From Dysgonomonas sp. 520 (GTDB lineage: Bacteria; Bacteroidota; Bacteroidia; Bacteroidales; Dysgonomonadaceae), in the NCBI RefSeq assembly GCF_010501095.1, contig NZ_QVMP01000011.1:1-64000 (forward strand): a DNA stretch of 64,000 bases, written 5' to 3'. The position numbers were made by a program, and so were the translations under genes. Positions 27,805-37,387 of the stretch are shown one piece after another. The notes under the pieces were generated by a model. It did not search any database. It saw only the letters and a program-made list of their open reading frames with translations, and was not told where the DNA came from. Position 1 is the first letter of the stretch; each line of letters opens with the position of its first letter.

Positions 27805-28545
27805 ATGAAACACTCTAAAAAAATATGCTTATTGGCACTATTAGCTATGGCATGTTCGGTAAATACATTTGCTCAAGGATTCGCATCTTTCGATGTGGAG
27901 GGTTCGTTGTTCAAATCGAGCATAAAAAACATAAAGACAGGACCTTCGAAAGTAGAAGTTATTGTTGGTAATGATGTTGATCTGAAAAATGTAAAATTCA
28001 AGTACAAACTACTTAGTGCATGTCGTTTAGAAGATAAAATAGACAAAAATTTCACTTCTCCTCAAAAAGTTGAGATCAGCAAGAATGCAACAAGCAAAGA
28101 CTGGACTATACTGGTGAAGAAATTACAACCTGCAACGCTGCCCTTGGATATAAGTTTCTCAAACGATGATCCTTCTATTTACAATTCCTCTACCAAGGGA
28201 TGGGTGACATTTAACACCGACGAAGGTAAGCCGCAAGTAGTAAGGTTTGGCAACTCGGATGTTAGTTTTTTGGTTGCTTTCGATGGTGAAGCAAAAGACG
28301 TTTCGTACGACCTAAAGGTTGTTGGAGCAAAAGGAACTGAATTTGACGGAAAATTTGAAGTAAGCGCTTCTCCTGATGGTAAAAACTGGAACACGATAGT
28401 GACTTACGACAGCAAAACGCCTTTCTCAACAGACAACAGTTTCACCAACGAGCTCGAAAGTGATGTACGTTTTGTGAAATGGACATATGTTACTCGTGAG
28501 AAACAAAATGTCAATCTGAACAATATTATAGTATCTCCAAAATAA
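27805..28545 (+). CDS. Secreted PUL protein, candidate surface glycan-binding protein A
   Basis: A 246-residue protein with a signal peptide (ending TFAQ23). I do not recognise a named family. It has two beta-rich parts: ~24-115 ending in DWTILVKKLQPATLPLDISF, and ~125-246 ending in DVRFVKWTYVTREKQNVNLNNI. The next gene is a paralogue sharing both signature stretches (LKPSTLPLDLTF and VRYVKWVYTKR-Q). The position just after susD is where SusE/F-like glycan-binding proteins lie. Inferred role: glycan binding at the cell surface or in the periplasm; there is no lipobox and no T9SS tail. Confidence 0.6.
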   Translation: MKHSKKICLLALLAMACSVNTFAQGFASFDVEGSLFKSSIKNIKTGPSKVEVIVGNDVDLKNVKFKYKLLSACRLEDKIDKNFTSPQKVEISKNATSKDWTILVKKLQPATLPLDISFSNDDPSIYNSSTKGWVTFNTDEGKPQVVRFGNSDVSFLVAFDGEAKDVSYDLKVVGAKGTEFDGKFEVSASPDGKNWNTIVTYDSKTPFSTDNSFTNELESDVRFVKWTYVTREKQNVNLNNIIVSPK

Positions 28546-28570
28546 AATTTATAAACTTTTTTAATATACA

Positions 28571-29554
28571 ATGATTATGAAAAAATTATTTACATTTTTT
28601 GCCGTTTGTTTAATGGCTTCGAGTATTTCAGCTCAAAATTTCACGAAATTTAATGCAACCGATAATGCTGGAGTGAAAATATTGAATGACTTTTCAACTA
28701 GACCAGGAGCTGGACAATTAGACATTATAGTTCCTGAAAATTTCGATGTAACTAATGTTATTTTAGACTGTGCAGTTGGCTCAAATGACGAGATCGTAAC
28801 CAGTCCTCTCCCTACCAATTTTTCATCACCTCAAACTATTATCACGAAAATAACAGCAACAGGAGTAACCAGGACATGGAATGTTACTTTCAGAAAACTG
28901 AAACCATCGACATTGCCCCTCGATCTTACTTTTTCAGCCGGATTCATGACAAACAGTTGGGATGCAAATACTGTAGGTTGGGCAGGAGCCGCTTTTGATC
29001 CGGCAGATAACAATTCTAAAATAGTACGTTTTGCTAACACATCCGCAGCTTTCATCACTGCTTTCTCCGATGCTCCCGGAAAAGTATCATTTACAATGAC
29101 TGCTAATGGTGTTTATGGGGAGGGTATCTTTGATGTATTCAGTTCGGAAGATGGTATTAACTGGAAAAGTGAAATGCAGTTTAATAGTGAAAAACCTATA
29201 ACAAATACAGCTACTTCTTATGACTTTACTCCCTCTTCAAATGTACGTTATGTAAAATGGGTTTATACAAAAAGAGTCCAAACTGTATCAATGAACAACA
29301 TCTCCATAGAAAAAGGAGTGAGTACAATCATTGAAGAATCTACTTTAGATGCTAATGTATATGTTAATGGCAACGAGCTAATGGTTGGTGCCGAGGTGAA
29401 TAAAGTTGAAGTTTACAATGTTACAGGTTCTCAGGTTTTAGCAGCTAGCAACCCTTCAACTTCAATAGACCTTTCCGGATTGGCAAAAGGCATTTATGTA
29501 GCTAAAGTAACCGCAGATAATAAAGCGAAGACTCTTAAATTTATCATTAAGTAA
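28571..29554 (+). CDS. Secreted PUL protein with T9SS tail, candidate surface glycan-binding protein B
   Basis: A 327-residue paralogue of the preceding gene. A signal peptide (MKKLFTFFAVCLMASSISAQ, best start at the second ATG, 28577) is followed by ~240 residues aligned with its neighbour over the whole length, then an extra C-terminal ~75-residue type IX sorting domain (VEVYNVTGSQVL...IDLSGLAKGIYVAKV...LKFIIK). The two genes probably arose by tandem duplication, this one being displayed on the surface. Binding to glycosaminoglycan is inferred from position only. Confidence 0.65.
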   Translation: MIMKKLFTFFAVCLMASSISAQNFTKFNATDNAGVKILNDFSTRPGAGQLDIIVPENFDVTNVILDCAVGSNDEIVTSPLPTNFSSPQTIITKITATGVTRTWNVTFRKLKPSTLPLDLTFSAGFMTNSWDANTVGWAGAAFDPADNNSKIVRFANTSAAFITAFSDAPGKVSFTMTANGVYGEGIFDVFSSEDGINWKSEMQFNSEKPITNTATSYDFTPSSNVRYVKWVYTKRVQTVSMNNISIEKGVSTIIEESTLDANVYVNGNELMVGAEVNKVEVYNVTGSQVLAASNPSTSIDLSGLAKGIYVAKVTADNKAKTLKFIIK

Positions 29555-29661
29555 ATTTACAACTTTTAGTTTTTACTTATTTTGCCATGCTCAAATCAAA
29601 GCATCAAAGTAATTATAACTAAAAATTCAAGACGACTTTAACATAATAATCAAAACTGTTG

Positions 29662-29697
29662 AACCCGGCTAATTTGTGATGCAGTTAGTCGGGTTTT
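29662..29697 (+). terminator. Intrinsic terminator before the sulfatase genes
   Basis: AACCCGGCTAA (29662-29672) pairs with TTAGTCGGGTT (29685-29695) with one G-U, followed by TT. It closes the susC-susD-binding-protein unit; the sulfatase ATG is only 22 nt past it, so some read-through is likely. Confidence 0.7.
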
Positions 29698-29718
29698 ACT
29701 TAAACCACACCTACAACC

Positions 29719-31278
29719 ATGCAAAAAACTCTTCAAGCAACGGCAATCGCATTTGGGTGCGCATCTGTATCTTTCCTGCACATGAATGCTCAAACCCAGA
29801 ACACAGAAAAGAAACAACCCAACATTATTTTCATACTTTCCGACGACCACGCATATCAAGCCATTGGAGCGTATGGTAACAAAATTGCCCAAACACCAAA
29901 CATTGACCGTATTGCAAATGAAGGGGCGTTATTGACAACCAATCTTGTAGCAAATTCTATCAGTGGCCCTAGCAGGGCATGTTTGTTGACCGGAAAATAT
30001 AGCCACATGAATGGTTTTAAGGAAAATGAAAAAGACGACTTCGATATGAATCAGCTTCTCTTTACCGATGTATTGAAGCAGTCGGGATACCAAACCGCAT
30101 GGATAGGAAAAATGCACCTTGGAAGTTTGCCACGAGGTTTAGATTTTTGGAGTGTACTACCCGGACAAGGACACTATTACAATCCGGATTTTATTTGCCA
30201 ACCCAATGATACGGTCAGGTTTGATGGTTATGTGTCTGATGTTGTCACCGATTTGTCTTTAGATTGGATCAAAAAAAGAGAATCTTCCAAACCATTCTTT
30301 CTGGTTATTGGACACAAGGCAACCCATCGGCAGTGGCTACCCGATTTGCAGGATTTAGGAGCATACGATGATATAAACTTTCCTTTACCTGAAAATTTCT
30401 ACGATAATTATGAAGGTCGTGAAGCAGCTTCGAAGCAAGACATGAGTATAGAAAAAACTCTTGACTTGAAGCGTGACCTTAAAGTTCATGGTGATTATGT
30501 AAATCACCCCAGTTATAACCGCTTCACAGATGAACAGAAAAAAATATTCCAAAACTACTACGAAGACAAAATAACTAGAGAGTTTGATGACAAGAACCTA
30601 TCGGGAAAAGAACTGACTGAGTGGAAATTTCAACGCTACTTGAAGGATTATTATGCAGTTGCAAATTCTATGGACAGAAATATAGGAAGGGTATTGGACT
30701 ATCTGGACGAAAATAACTTAGCAGACAACACTGTTATCATCTATACATCCGATCAGGGATTCTATATGGGAGAACATGGTTGGTTCGACAAGCGTTTCAT
30801 TTATGAAGAATCGTTGAAAACACCGTTTGTCATCCGCTATCCGAATGTTATAAAAGCCGGAACAAGAAACGATAATCTCATCTCAAATATAGATTGGGCA
30901 CCTACCGTTTTGGATATTGCAGGAGCAAAAATACCTGACGAAATACAAGGCGAATCTTTTCTGCCTTTATTAGCGAAGCCTAAAATAAATACCAAGTGGC
31001 GCGATGCCTCATATTATCATTACTATGAGTTTCCCGAACCTCATCATGTCTTTCCTCATTTTGGTATCCGTACCGAAAGGTATAAAATTGTAAAATTTTA
31101 TGGAGGAGTTGACAATTGGGAATTATACGATCTTAAAACTGATCCGCAAGAAATGTGCAATTTGATTAACAATCCTGAATATAAAGGGATTGTGACTGAA
31201 TTGAAAAAGAAACTGAAAGACCAAATATTAAAATATAAAGATTACGAGGCTTTAGAAATATTGGATAAAAGTAAATAA
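29719..31278 (+). CDS. Ser-type sulfatase, N-acetylglucosamine-6-O-sulfatase-like (S1_11)
   Basis: A 519-residue secreted sulfatase with a signal peptide. The formylglycine motif is SGPSRACLLTGK with Ser82 as the residue to be oxidised, so it needs an anaerobic radical-SAM maturase, encoded at 49281-50513. Metal-binding IIFILSDDHAYQAIGAYG is near residue 38, GKMHLG follows, and TSDQGFYMGEHGW lies at ~350. The pattern is that of the heparin/heparan 6-O-sulfatase of Bacteroides PULs. It presumably removes 6-sulfate from glucosamine in heparan-derived saccharides. It is 9 nt upstream of a second sulfatase. Confidence 0.85.
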   Translation: MQKTLQATAIAFGCASVSFLHMNAQTQNTEKKQPNIIFILSDDHAYQAIGAYGNKIAQTPNIDRIANEGALLTTNLVANSISGPSRACLLTGKYSHMNGFKENEKDDFDMNQLLFTDVLKQSGYQTAWIGKMHLGSLPRGLDFWSVLPGQGHYYNPDFICQPNDTVRFDGYVSDVVTDLSLDWIKKRESSKPFFLVIGHKATHRQWLPDLQDLGAYDDINFPLPENFYDNYEGREAASKQDMSIEKTLDLKRDLKVHGDYVNHPSYNRFTDEQKKIFQNYYEDKITREFDDKNLSGKELTEWKFQRYLKDYYAVANSMDRNIGRVLDYLDENNLADNTVIIYTSDQGFYMGEHGWFDKRFIYEESLKTPFVIRYPNVIKAGTRNDNLISNIDWAPTVLDIAGAKIPDEIQGESFLPLLAKPKINTKWRDASYYHYYEFPEPHHVFPHFGIRTERYKIVKFYGGVDNWELYDLKTDPQEMCNLINNPEYKGIVTELKKKLKDQILKYKDYEALEILDKSK

Positions 31279-31287
31279 GATCGAAAT

Positions 31288-32853
31288 ATGAAAAAAAGAC
31301 AAATATATTATTGTTCGGTTGCATTGTGCGCTATATCCGGAATAAGTCACACATCTGCTCAAGAGCAAAAATACAATATACTTTTTATCGCCATCGACGA
31401 CCTGAAACCGGAATTAGGATGTTACGGAAATAAACTGATAAAAACACCAAATATAGATAAGCTTGCCGATAGGGGTACTGTCTTTGCTAGTAACCATTGC
31501 CAACAGGCTGTAAGTGGCCCTACTCGTGCAAGTATTATGACGGGGAAACGCCCGGATTATACCCAAGTGTGGGATTTAAAGACCCGAATGAGAGATATTA
31601 ATCCTGATATTGTAACACTTCCTCAGTATCTTGCGTCGCAAGGATACGAAACCACAAGTATAGGAAAAATCTACGACCCAAGGTGTGTGGACTCATTTGC
31701 AGATAAACCATCCTGGACTATTCCGGCTCATGAAATAACCCGATATCCCGAAGGTTTTACACCTCCAGCTCTTGACTATTTTCAAGACCCGGAAACAAAA
31801 CGTTTGGTGGAAAAATACGAGGCAGAAGCCGCAAAACTCAAATTAGACTCTGTTGAAGCTCGTAAATATGTTGTGAGGCGTATCAAGCCATCAACAGAAA
31901 ATATTGATGTTCCTGATGCCGCTTATAAGGATGGGGCTATGGTTGTGCAGGCAAAAGATATAATGTCTGATCTGGCAAAAGGGAATAAACCTTTCTTTTT
32001 AGGGGTTGGTTTTGCCCGCCCGCACTTACCTTTCGTAGCTCCTACAAAATACTGGGACATGTATGACAGGGAAGATATGTCTATCGAACCCTTTCAGCTA
32101 CATGCAAAAAACACATACGAATTTGCCTATCACAACTCATGGGAGTTGCGCAGCTATACCGACATACCTCTCTGGACAAGTTTCACTGATAAGCGTGAAG
32201 CCAAGATACCGTTACATAAACAAAAAGAACTGATACACGGTTACTATGCCGCTATTTCTTTTGTGGATGCGCAAATCGGAATTCTGTTAGAGCAATTAGA
32301 CTCTCTTGGGTTGACAGACAATACAATTATTATCCTTTGGGGAGATCATGGGTGGCATTTTGGCGATCACGATCTTTGGTGCAAACAGACCAACTTTGAA
32401 CAAGCTACACGTTCGCCTCTTATTATTTCTGCACCGGAATTGAAAAAAGGTTATACAACTTCACTTACCGAATTTGTGGACGTTTTCCCTACTTTAGTCG
32501 ATTTGACAAGTCTTCCCATTCCCGATTATCTGGATGGAAAAAGCCTTGTTCCCTTAATGAAGCAGCCTGAAAAAGAATTCAAAGGTTTCGCAGTAAGCCA
32601 ATATCCTCGTGATGACGGTGTTATGGGTTACACAATCCGCACAAAACGATACAGGTATACTTGTTGGATGAAAGATAACTATACAAGTGCACAGCCTTTA
32701 AAAAACGATCATATTTTTGCCCGCGAATTGTATGACTATGATGTTGATCCACTCGAGACAACTAATGTAGTGAATGAAACAGATTATCTGGCTGTTGCAA
32801 AGGAGCTGGATAAGACCATGAAAGATTTTCTGAAGTCACAAATACGCAAATAA
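31288..32853 (+). CDS. Ser-type sulfatase, iduronate-2-sulfatase-like (S1_7)
   Basis: A 521-residue secreted sulfatase. The signal peptide ends near SAQ. The motif is QQAVSGPTRASIMTGKRP with Ser76 as the formylglycine precursor. FIAIDDLKPELGCYGNKLIKTPNIDKLA and the KTRMRDINPDIVTLPQYL...GKIYDP region follow the iduronate-2-sulfatase pattern; WGDHGWHFGDHDLWCKQTNFEQATRSPLI gives the second metal site. It probably acts on 2-sulfated uronic acid of heparan or dermatan fragments; the exact position is an inference. Both sulfatase genes form one unit with the maturase further down the locus. Confidence 0.85.
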   Translation: MKKRQIYYCSVALCAISGISHTSAQEQKYNILFIAIDDLKPELGCYGNKLIKTPNIDKLADRGTVFASNHCQQAVSGPTRASIMTGKRPDYTQVWDLKTRMRDINPDIVTLPQYLASQGYETTSIGKIYDPRCVDSFADKPSWTIPAHEITRYPEGFTPPALDYFQDPETKRLVEKYEAEAAKLKLDSVEARKYVVRRIKPSTENIDVPDAAYKDGAMVVQAKDIMSDLAKGNKPFFLGVGFARPHLPFVAPTKYWDMYDREDMSIEPFQLHAKNTYEFAYHNSWELRSYTDIPLWTSFTDKREAKIPLHKQKELIHGYYAAISFVDAQIGILLEQLDSLGLTDNTIIILWGDHGWHFGDHDLWCKQTNFEQATRSPLIISAPELKKGYTTSLTEFVDVFPTLVDLTSLPIPDYLDGKSLVPLMKQPEKEFKGFAVSQYPRDDGVMGYTIRTKRYRYTCWMKDNYTSAQPLKNDHIFARELYDYDVDPLETTNVVNETDYLAVAKELDKTMKDFLKSQIRK

Positions 32854-33193
32854 AACTATAACAATGAAATACTGTGCCAACAATGTAAAGACGGATTATA
32901 ATACATATTTAGACAATAAAAGTTGTTTGGTCGAATGTAGCGAAAAGGCTTCATTACCATAGCAATTAGTTGCGAGTGATATCTGCCAACCTATAATAAA
33001 CTTCTTCTTTCAAGAGGGAGGTAAAAGTGTGTTGTTAAAAACATAAACTCTATTGTTTCTGCATTAAGAATATTCTATATTTGTTTATGAAGTTGTCTCG
33101 ACTTTTCTTTTTTTATTCATTTCTATCATCCTGAATGTATAAAGTCAAGATAATTTTTGTGTTAACTAATGAATCTTTATTACCTGTACCTAT
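32854..33193. other. Intergenic region before the first HTCS gene
   Basis: AT-rich with no ORF. It carries the HTCS promoter at 33052-33083; I saw nothing else distinctive. Confidence 0.45.
33052..33083 (+). promoter_or_regulatory. Candidate primary-sigma promoter for HTCS gene
   Basis: ATTG (33052-33055), a 20-nt spacer and TATATTTG (33076-33083), a perfect TAnnTTTG -7 box. The start would fall about 105 nt before the ATG. A constitutive promoter is expected for a sensor. Confidence 0.55.
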
Positions 33194-36100
33194 ATGAAAA
33201 AATACATCTTTTCCTGTGTATTTATATCTTTATTTTACATATATCGAAGTGTCCTGTTCGGAAATACACCTGATAATATAAATTTCTCACAGATTTCTAT
33301 CAATGATGGATTATCTCAAAGTACGGTTTTTAACATAGTGCAGGATAATGCCAATAATTTATGGTTTGCCACCTACGACGGACTGAGCAAATATAACGGT
33401 TATAACTTCACGGTTTTCCGTTTCGATCCCGAAAACCCCAACAGCATTGCGTCCGACATTGTACGTACATTGTTTGTTGATTCTCAAAACAGGCTTTGGA
33501 TAGGCACACGAAATGGTTTGTCAAGATATAATTTCGAGAAAGAGACGTTTAAAAATTACACTCAGAATCTAAAGGGATTTTCTAAATCGCAGGTAAATAG
33601 TATTACAGAACTAGAAAATAATCTCTTATTGCTGGGTACTAACAACGGACTGATTTTATTTGATACGGATAAAGAAAACTTTATTCCTGTTCCGGGTATG
33701 GAAGATAACCAATTCATGGCTAATGCTTTTCTTCATCTGAGTGGTGATATCTGGATAGGATTGAATAACGGATTGATTATTTATAACAAAAAAGGCAAAA
33801 AAGTAACCCGCTCTATCTCTCATCTCGAAGGGTTATTTGTCCAGTCCATGCTACAAGAAGCTGATGATAAAATCTGGGTAGGAACGGAAGGCTCAGGCCT
33901 ATTTTTAATCAATGACAAATACAATACGGTTAAAACCTATCGTTCAAGCAAATCCGATCCGAACAGTATTTGCTCCGACTTCATCCGTTCTTTAGCTCTG
34001 GATAACAGTGGACGGCTTTGGGTAGGCACATTCGATGGATTGAATATTTATAATAAACGGGAAGACAACTTTTTCCGTTACAAAAACAAACCACTGCAAG
34101 AAGGCTCAATTTCACAAAACTCAATCCGTTCCATTTTCAAGGATAACCAAGGTGGCATGTGGTGCGGTTCGTATTTCGGTGGCTTAAACTATTACCATTC
34201 GCTGAACAACCGCTTCATGCACATGAAGCTGATTCCTAATACAAATTCGCTGAACGACAATGTAGTTAGCTGCATTGTAGAAGATGCCGATCACAATTTA
34301 TGGATAGGAACCAACGACAACGGAGTGAATTTTTACGATACAAAAACAGGGAAATTTACTTATTATATGAATTCTCTGAACTACGATAACGGAGTAGAGT
34401 CGAACAATATTAAAGCAATATATGTAGACGACGCCAATGGCTTGGTATATATTGGCACACATGCAGGAGGACTGAGTGTATTGAATAAAAAAACAGGGCG
34501 GATTCAGCATTTCAATACAAACAACAGTTCGCTGACCGGAAACAACATCTATTCCATAATAGACAGTGGTCTGGACTTTCTCTGGATAGGCACACTGAAA
34601 GGAGTTATGAGGTATTACCCAAAAGACAATTCTTTTGTCGCCGAATCGGATTTGTTGGATAATATTTTTATTACCCAGATTTTCAAGGATTCTCAAAACA
34701 GGCTTTGGATAGGAAAAGAAGACGGATTGATTATTTATTCGCCTACAAACAAACAGATTGTAAAACTAGATATTATAGAGAATAACCAATTATTGAAAAC
34801 AGCATTTGTAAATTGTATCACATACAACAACAAAGGCGAAATCTGCATAGGTACAAGAAGCGGCTTGTATATATATTCGGAAAAAGACCGGACATTAGAA
34901 CATTATACCACAAAAAACGGGTTGCCCAACAATGTGGTTTACGGAATACTAGACGATAGCCTGAACCGTTTATGGCTAAGCACGAACAAAGGATTGGTGT
35001 GTTTTACTCCTTACTCCAAGGAATTTCGTGTCTACAGCCAAAATGATGGCATACAAAGCAACCAGTTCAACTCATATTCATATTGCAAAACTTACGACGG
35101 ATTGATGTATCTTGGCGGCATAAATGGCATCACCGTATTTCATCCCGAAAAACTTGTAGACAATCCGTATACTCCGATAGTAACAATAGACAAATTATTC
35201 CTGTTCAATAAAGATGTGATGCCCGACGACGAAACAGGAATTTTGGATAAAGCTATTTCGCTGACGGATATGATCACTCTAAAGGCCAATCAGACTTCTT
35301 TCTCCTTAGAGTTTGTTGTGTCTAACTATGTATCCAACAAGCACAACCTTTTCGCATACAAACTAGAAGGTTTTGATGAAGATTGGATATACACCACCGA
35401 CAACAGAATAGTTACGTATACCAACCTCAGTGACGGCACTTACACACTGCTGGTGAAAGCTGCCAACAATGACGGAATATGGTCGAAAGAAGTGAGGACT
35501 CTGGAAATAAAAGTTTTGCCTGTATGGTGGAGAACCTGGTGGGCTATATTGTTGTTTTCGGTTGCAATTATAGCTATTTCTATCATCGTTATCCGTACGG
35601 TCTGGTTCAGAAAGATGCTTAAAAAAGAATTGAAAATGGAACAATTGGATAAGTTACGTCAGGATGAACTGAACCAGATGAAAACCCGTTTCTTCATCAA
35701 TCTTTCGCATGAACTGAGAACTCCGCTTACACTCATACAGTCTCCATTGGAAGAAATAATGAATAAAGGAAATAATGACAAGTGGATGCAAAGCCAGCTT
35801 CAATATATAAAGAAAAATACAAATAAGTTGATGCACATAATCAATCAGTTGATAGATTACCGGAGGGCTGAACTGGGTGTATTTGAATTGAAAGTAGTGG
35901 AACAAAACCTGAACGATTTTGCATACGATAATTTTATACTTTACGAAAGTCTGGCTAAAAGAAAAAAAATAGACTATTATTTCGATTCCGAAATTACGGA
36001 CCGGAAAGTCCTATTTTCGCCACAGTATATTGAGATAATATTAAACAACCTGTTATCCAATGCTTTCAAGTACACAAAGGAACAGGGAACAATCACAGTC

Positions 36101-37231
36101 AGGATAAAGAAATCGGGTCAGGATATTGTATTGGAAGTGGAAGATACAGGAAAAGGTATTCCCTTCAATTTGCAGGAAAAAATATTCGACCGTTTCTATC
36201 AGACCAGCCCTGACCATACAGGTAGCGGCATAGGTTTATCACTGGTAAAACATCTTGTGGACATGCATCACGGAAGGGTGGAACTGAATAGTGAAGAAGG
36301 AAAAGGAAGTTGTTTCAGGATTTTCATACCTCAAAACAAGTCCGTTTATGCCGAAAATGAATTTGCCGATAGCAAAGACGAAGAAGCGGAAAGAAAACCT
36401 AAAACTACAGAAGATATTATATCATCCGATGATGAAATAGCCGGAAACAATGAGTTGAACGAAGATGTGAAAAAGGGCACAATATTGGTTGTGGAAGACA
36501 ATGTGGAAATATTGGATTACCTGAAAAACGAATTGAATAAAGAGTATAATGTTATTATTGAAGAAGACGGGCTTCCTGCCCTTGAGGTATTGAAAGATCA
36601 GGATGTAGACCTCGTTCTGACAGATGTTATGCTTCCCGAAATGAGTGGAATAAAATTATGCAAGGCCATAAAACAAAACATCAGGACATGCCATATCCCT
36701 GTCGTCATCTTGTCGGCAAAAGCAAATACGGAAGATCAGCTGGAAGGCTTGGAAGTTGGCGCAGACGATTACATTACAAAACCTTTCTCCATAGCCATAC
36801 TGCTTTCCAAAATCCACAATATTTTACGCTCACGCAAGCGGATGTTGGATCATTATTCAAACTCGTTCGATGTTGAACCCGAGAAAATCACATTCAATGC
36901 AATGGACGAAGAACTGATACGAAAAGCAACCGAGATTGTTAAAAACAACATGGATAATATAGAATTTTCTGCCGACGATTTCAGCCGTGAAATGGCAATG
37001 AGCCGATCTAATTTGCATTTGAAACTGAAAGCTATCACAGGAGAGTCTACAATCGAATTTATACGTAAAATAAGATTCAACGAAGCATGCAAATTATTGA
37101 AAGACGGACGCTATAATATCTCGGAAGTGAGCACTATGGTAGGGTTCAATTCACCATCCTATTTTGCAACGAGTTTTAAAAAATATTTCGGATTTTTGCC
37201 CACAGAATATGTTAAAAACCTGAGAAAATAA
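33194..37231 (+). CDS. Hybrid two-component system sensor/regulator (HTCS) of the GAG locus
   Basis: A single 1345-residue protein that senses a glycan fragment in the periplasm and activates PUL transcription. Order: signal/N-terminal helix; two seven-bladed Reg_prop propellers (~30-690, repeated 'LWIGT..GL..Y' blades); a Y_Y_Y domain (~700-775); a transmembrane helix (~783-805, WWAILLFSVAIIAISIIVI); HisKA with phospho-His839 (SHELRTPLTL); HATPase (~935-1055, with GSGIGLSLVKHLV); a receiver (~1095-1210) with Asp1144 (LTDVMLPEMSG); and an AraC-type HTH (~1240-1345). It sits between the sulfatases and the lyases. It is related to, but clearly distinct from, the HTCS at 51644. Confidence 0.95.
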   Translation: MKKYIFSCVFISLFYIYRSVLFGNTPDNINFSQISINDGLSQSTVFNIVQDNANNLWFATYDGLSKYNGYNFTVFRFDPENPNSIASDIVRTLFVDSQNRLWIGTRNGLSRYNFEKETFKNYTQNLKGFSKSQVNSITELENNLLLLGTNNGLILFDTDKENFIPVPGMEDNQFMANAFLHLSGDIWIGLNNGLIIYNKKGKKVTRSISHLEGLFVQSMLQEADDKIWVGTEGSGLFLINDKYNTVKTYRSSKSDPNSICSDFIRSLALDNSGRLWVGTFDGLNIYNKREDNFFRYKNKPLQEGSISQNSIRSIFKDNQGGMWCGSYFGGLNYYHSLNNRFMHMKLIPNTNSLNDNVVSCIVEDADHNLWIGTNDNGVNFYDTKTGKFTYYMNSLNYDNGVESNNIKAIYVDDANGLVYIGTHAGGLSVLNKKTGRIQHFNTNNSSLTGNNIYSIIDSGLDFLWIGTLKGVMRYYPKDNSFVAESDLLDNIFITQIFKDSQNRLWIGKEDGLIIYSPTNKQIVKLDIIENNQLLKTAFVNCITYNNKGEICIGTRSGLYIYSEKDRTLEHYTTKNGLPNNVVYGILDDSLNRLWLSTNKGLVCFTPYSKEFRVYSQNDGIQSNQFNSYSYCKTYDGLMYLGGINGITVFHPEKLVDNPYTPIVTIDKLFLFNKDVMPDDETGILDKAISLTDMITLKANQTSFSLEFVVSNYVSNKHNLFAYKLEGFDEDWIYTTDNRIVTYTNLSDGTYTLLVKAANNDGIWSKEVRTLEIKVLPVWWRTWWAILLFSVAIIAISIIVIRTVWFRKMLKKELKMEQLDKLRQDELNQMKTRFFINLSHELRTPLTLIQSPLEEIMNKGNNDKWMQSQLQYIKKNTNKLMHIINQLIDYRRAELGVFELKVVEQNLNDFAYDNFILYESLAKRKKIDYYFDSEITDRKVLFSPQYIEIILNNLLSNAFKYTKEQGTITVRIKKSGQDIVLEVEDTGKGIPFNLQEKIFDRFYQTSPDHTGSGIGLSLVKHLVDMHHGRVELNSEEGKGSCFRIFIPQNKSVYAENEFADSKDEEAERKPKTTEDIISSDDEIAGNNELNEDVKKGTILVVEDNVEILDYLKNELNKEYNVIIEEDGLPALEVLKDQDVDLVLTDVMLPEMSGIKLCKAIKQNIRTCHIPVVILSAKANTEDQLEGLEVGADDYITKPFSIAILLSKIHNILRSRKRMLDHYSNSFDVEPEKITFNAMDEELIRKATEIVKNNMDNIEFSADDFSREMAMSRSNLHLKLKAITGESTIEFIRKIRFNEACKLLKDGRYNISEVSTMVGFNSPSYFATSFKKYFGFLPTEYVKNLRK

Positions 37232-37326
37232 CAAAGTTGCTATTCTATTCAACAAAATTAAAAGTAGAGAAAGCCTATTTTCAATTCATTTCAACATTCA
37301 TGAACAAGTAAAATCTGGTCAAATTA

Positions 37327-37334
37327 TATTTTTG
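37327..37334 (+). promoter_or_regulatory. Candidate -7 box for the GH88-PL12-PL8 gene cluster
   Basis: TATTTTTG fits TAnnTTTG and lies 53 nt before the GH88 ATG. No -33 TTTG is visible, as expected for an activator-controlled promoter. Confidence 0.35.
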
Positions 37335-37387
37335 TTATGGTTTCTAATTCACCATGAAAATTCATAAACTCATAATAGAACTATAAG

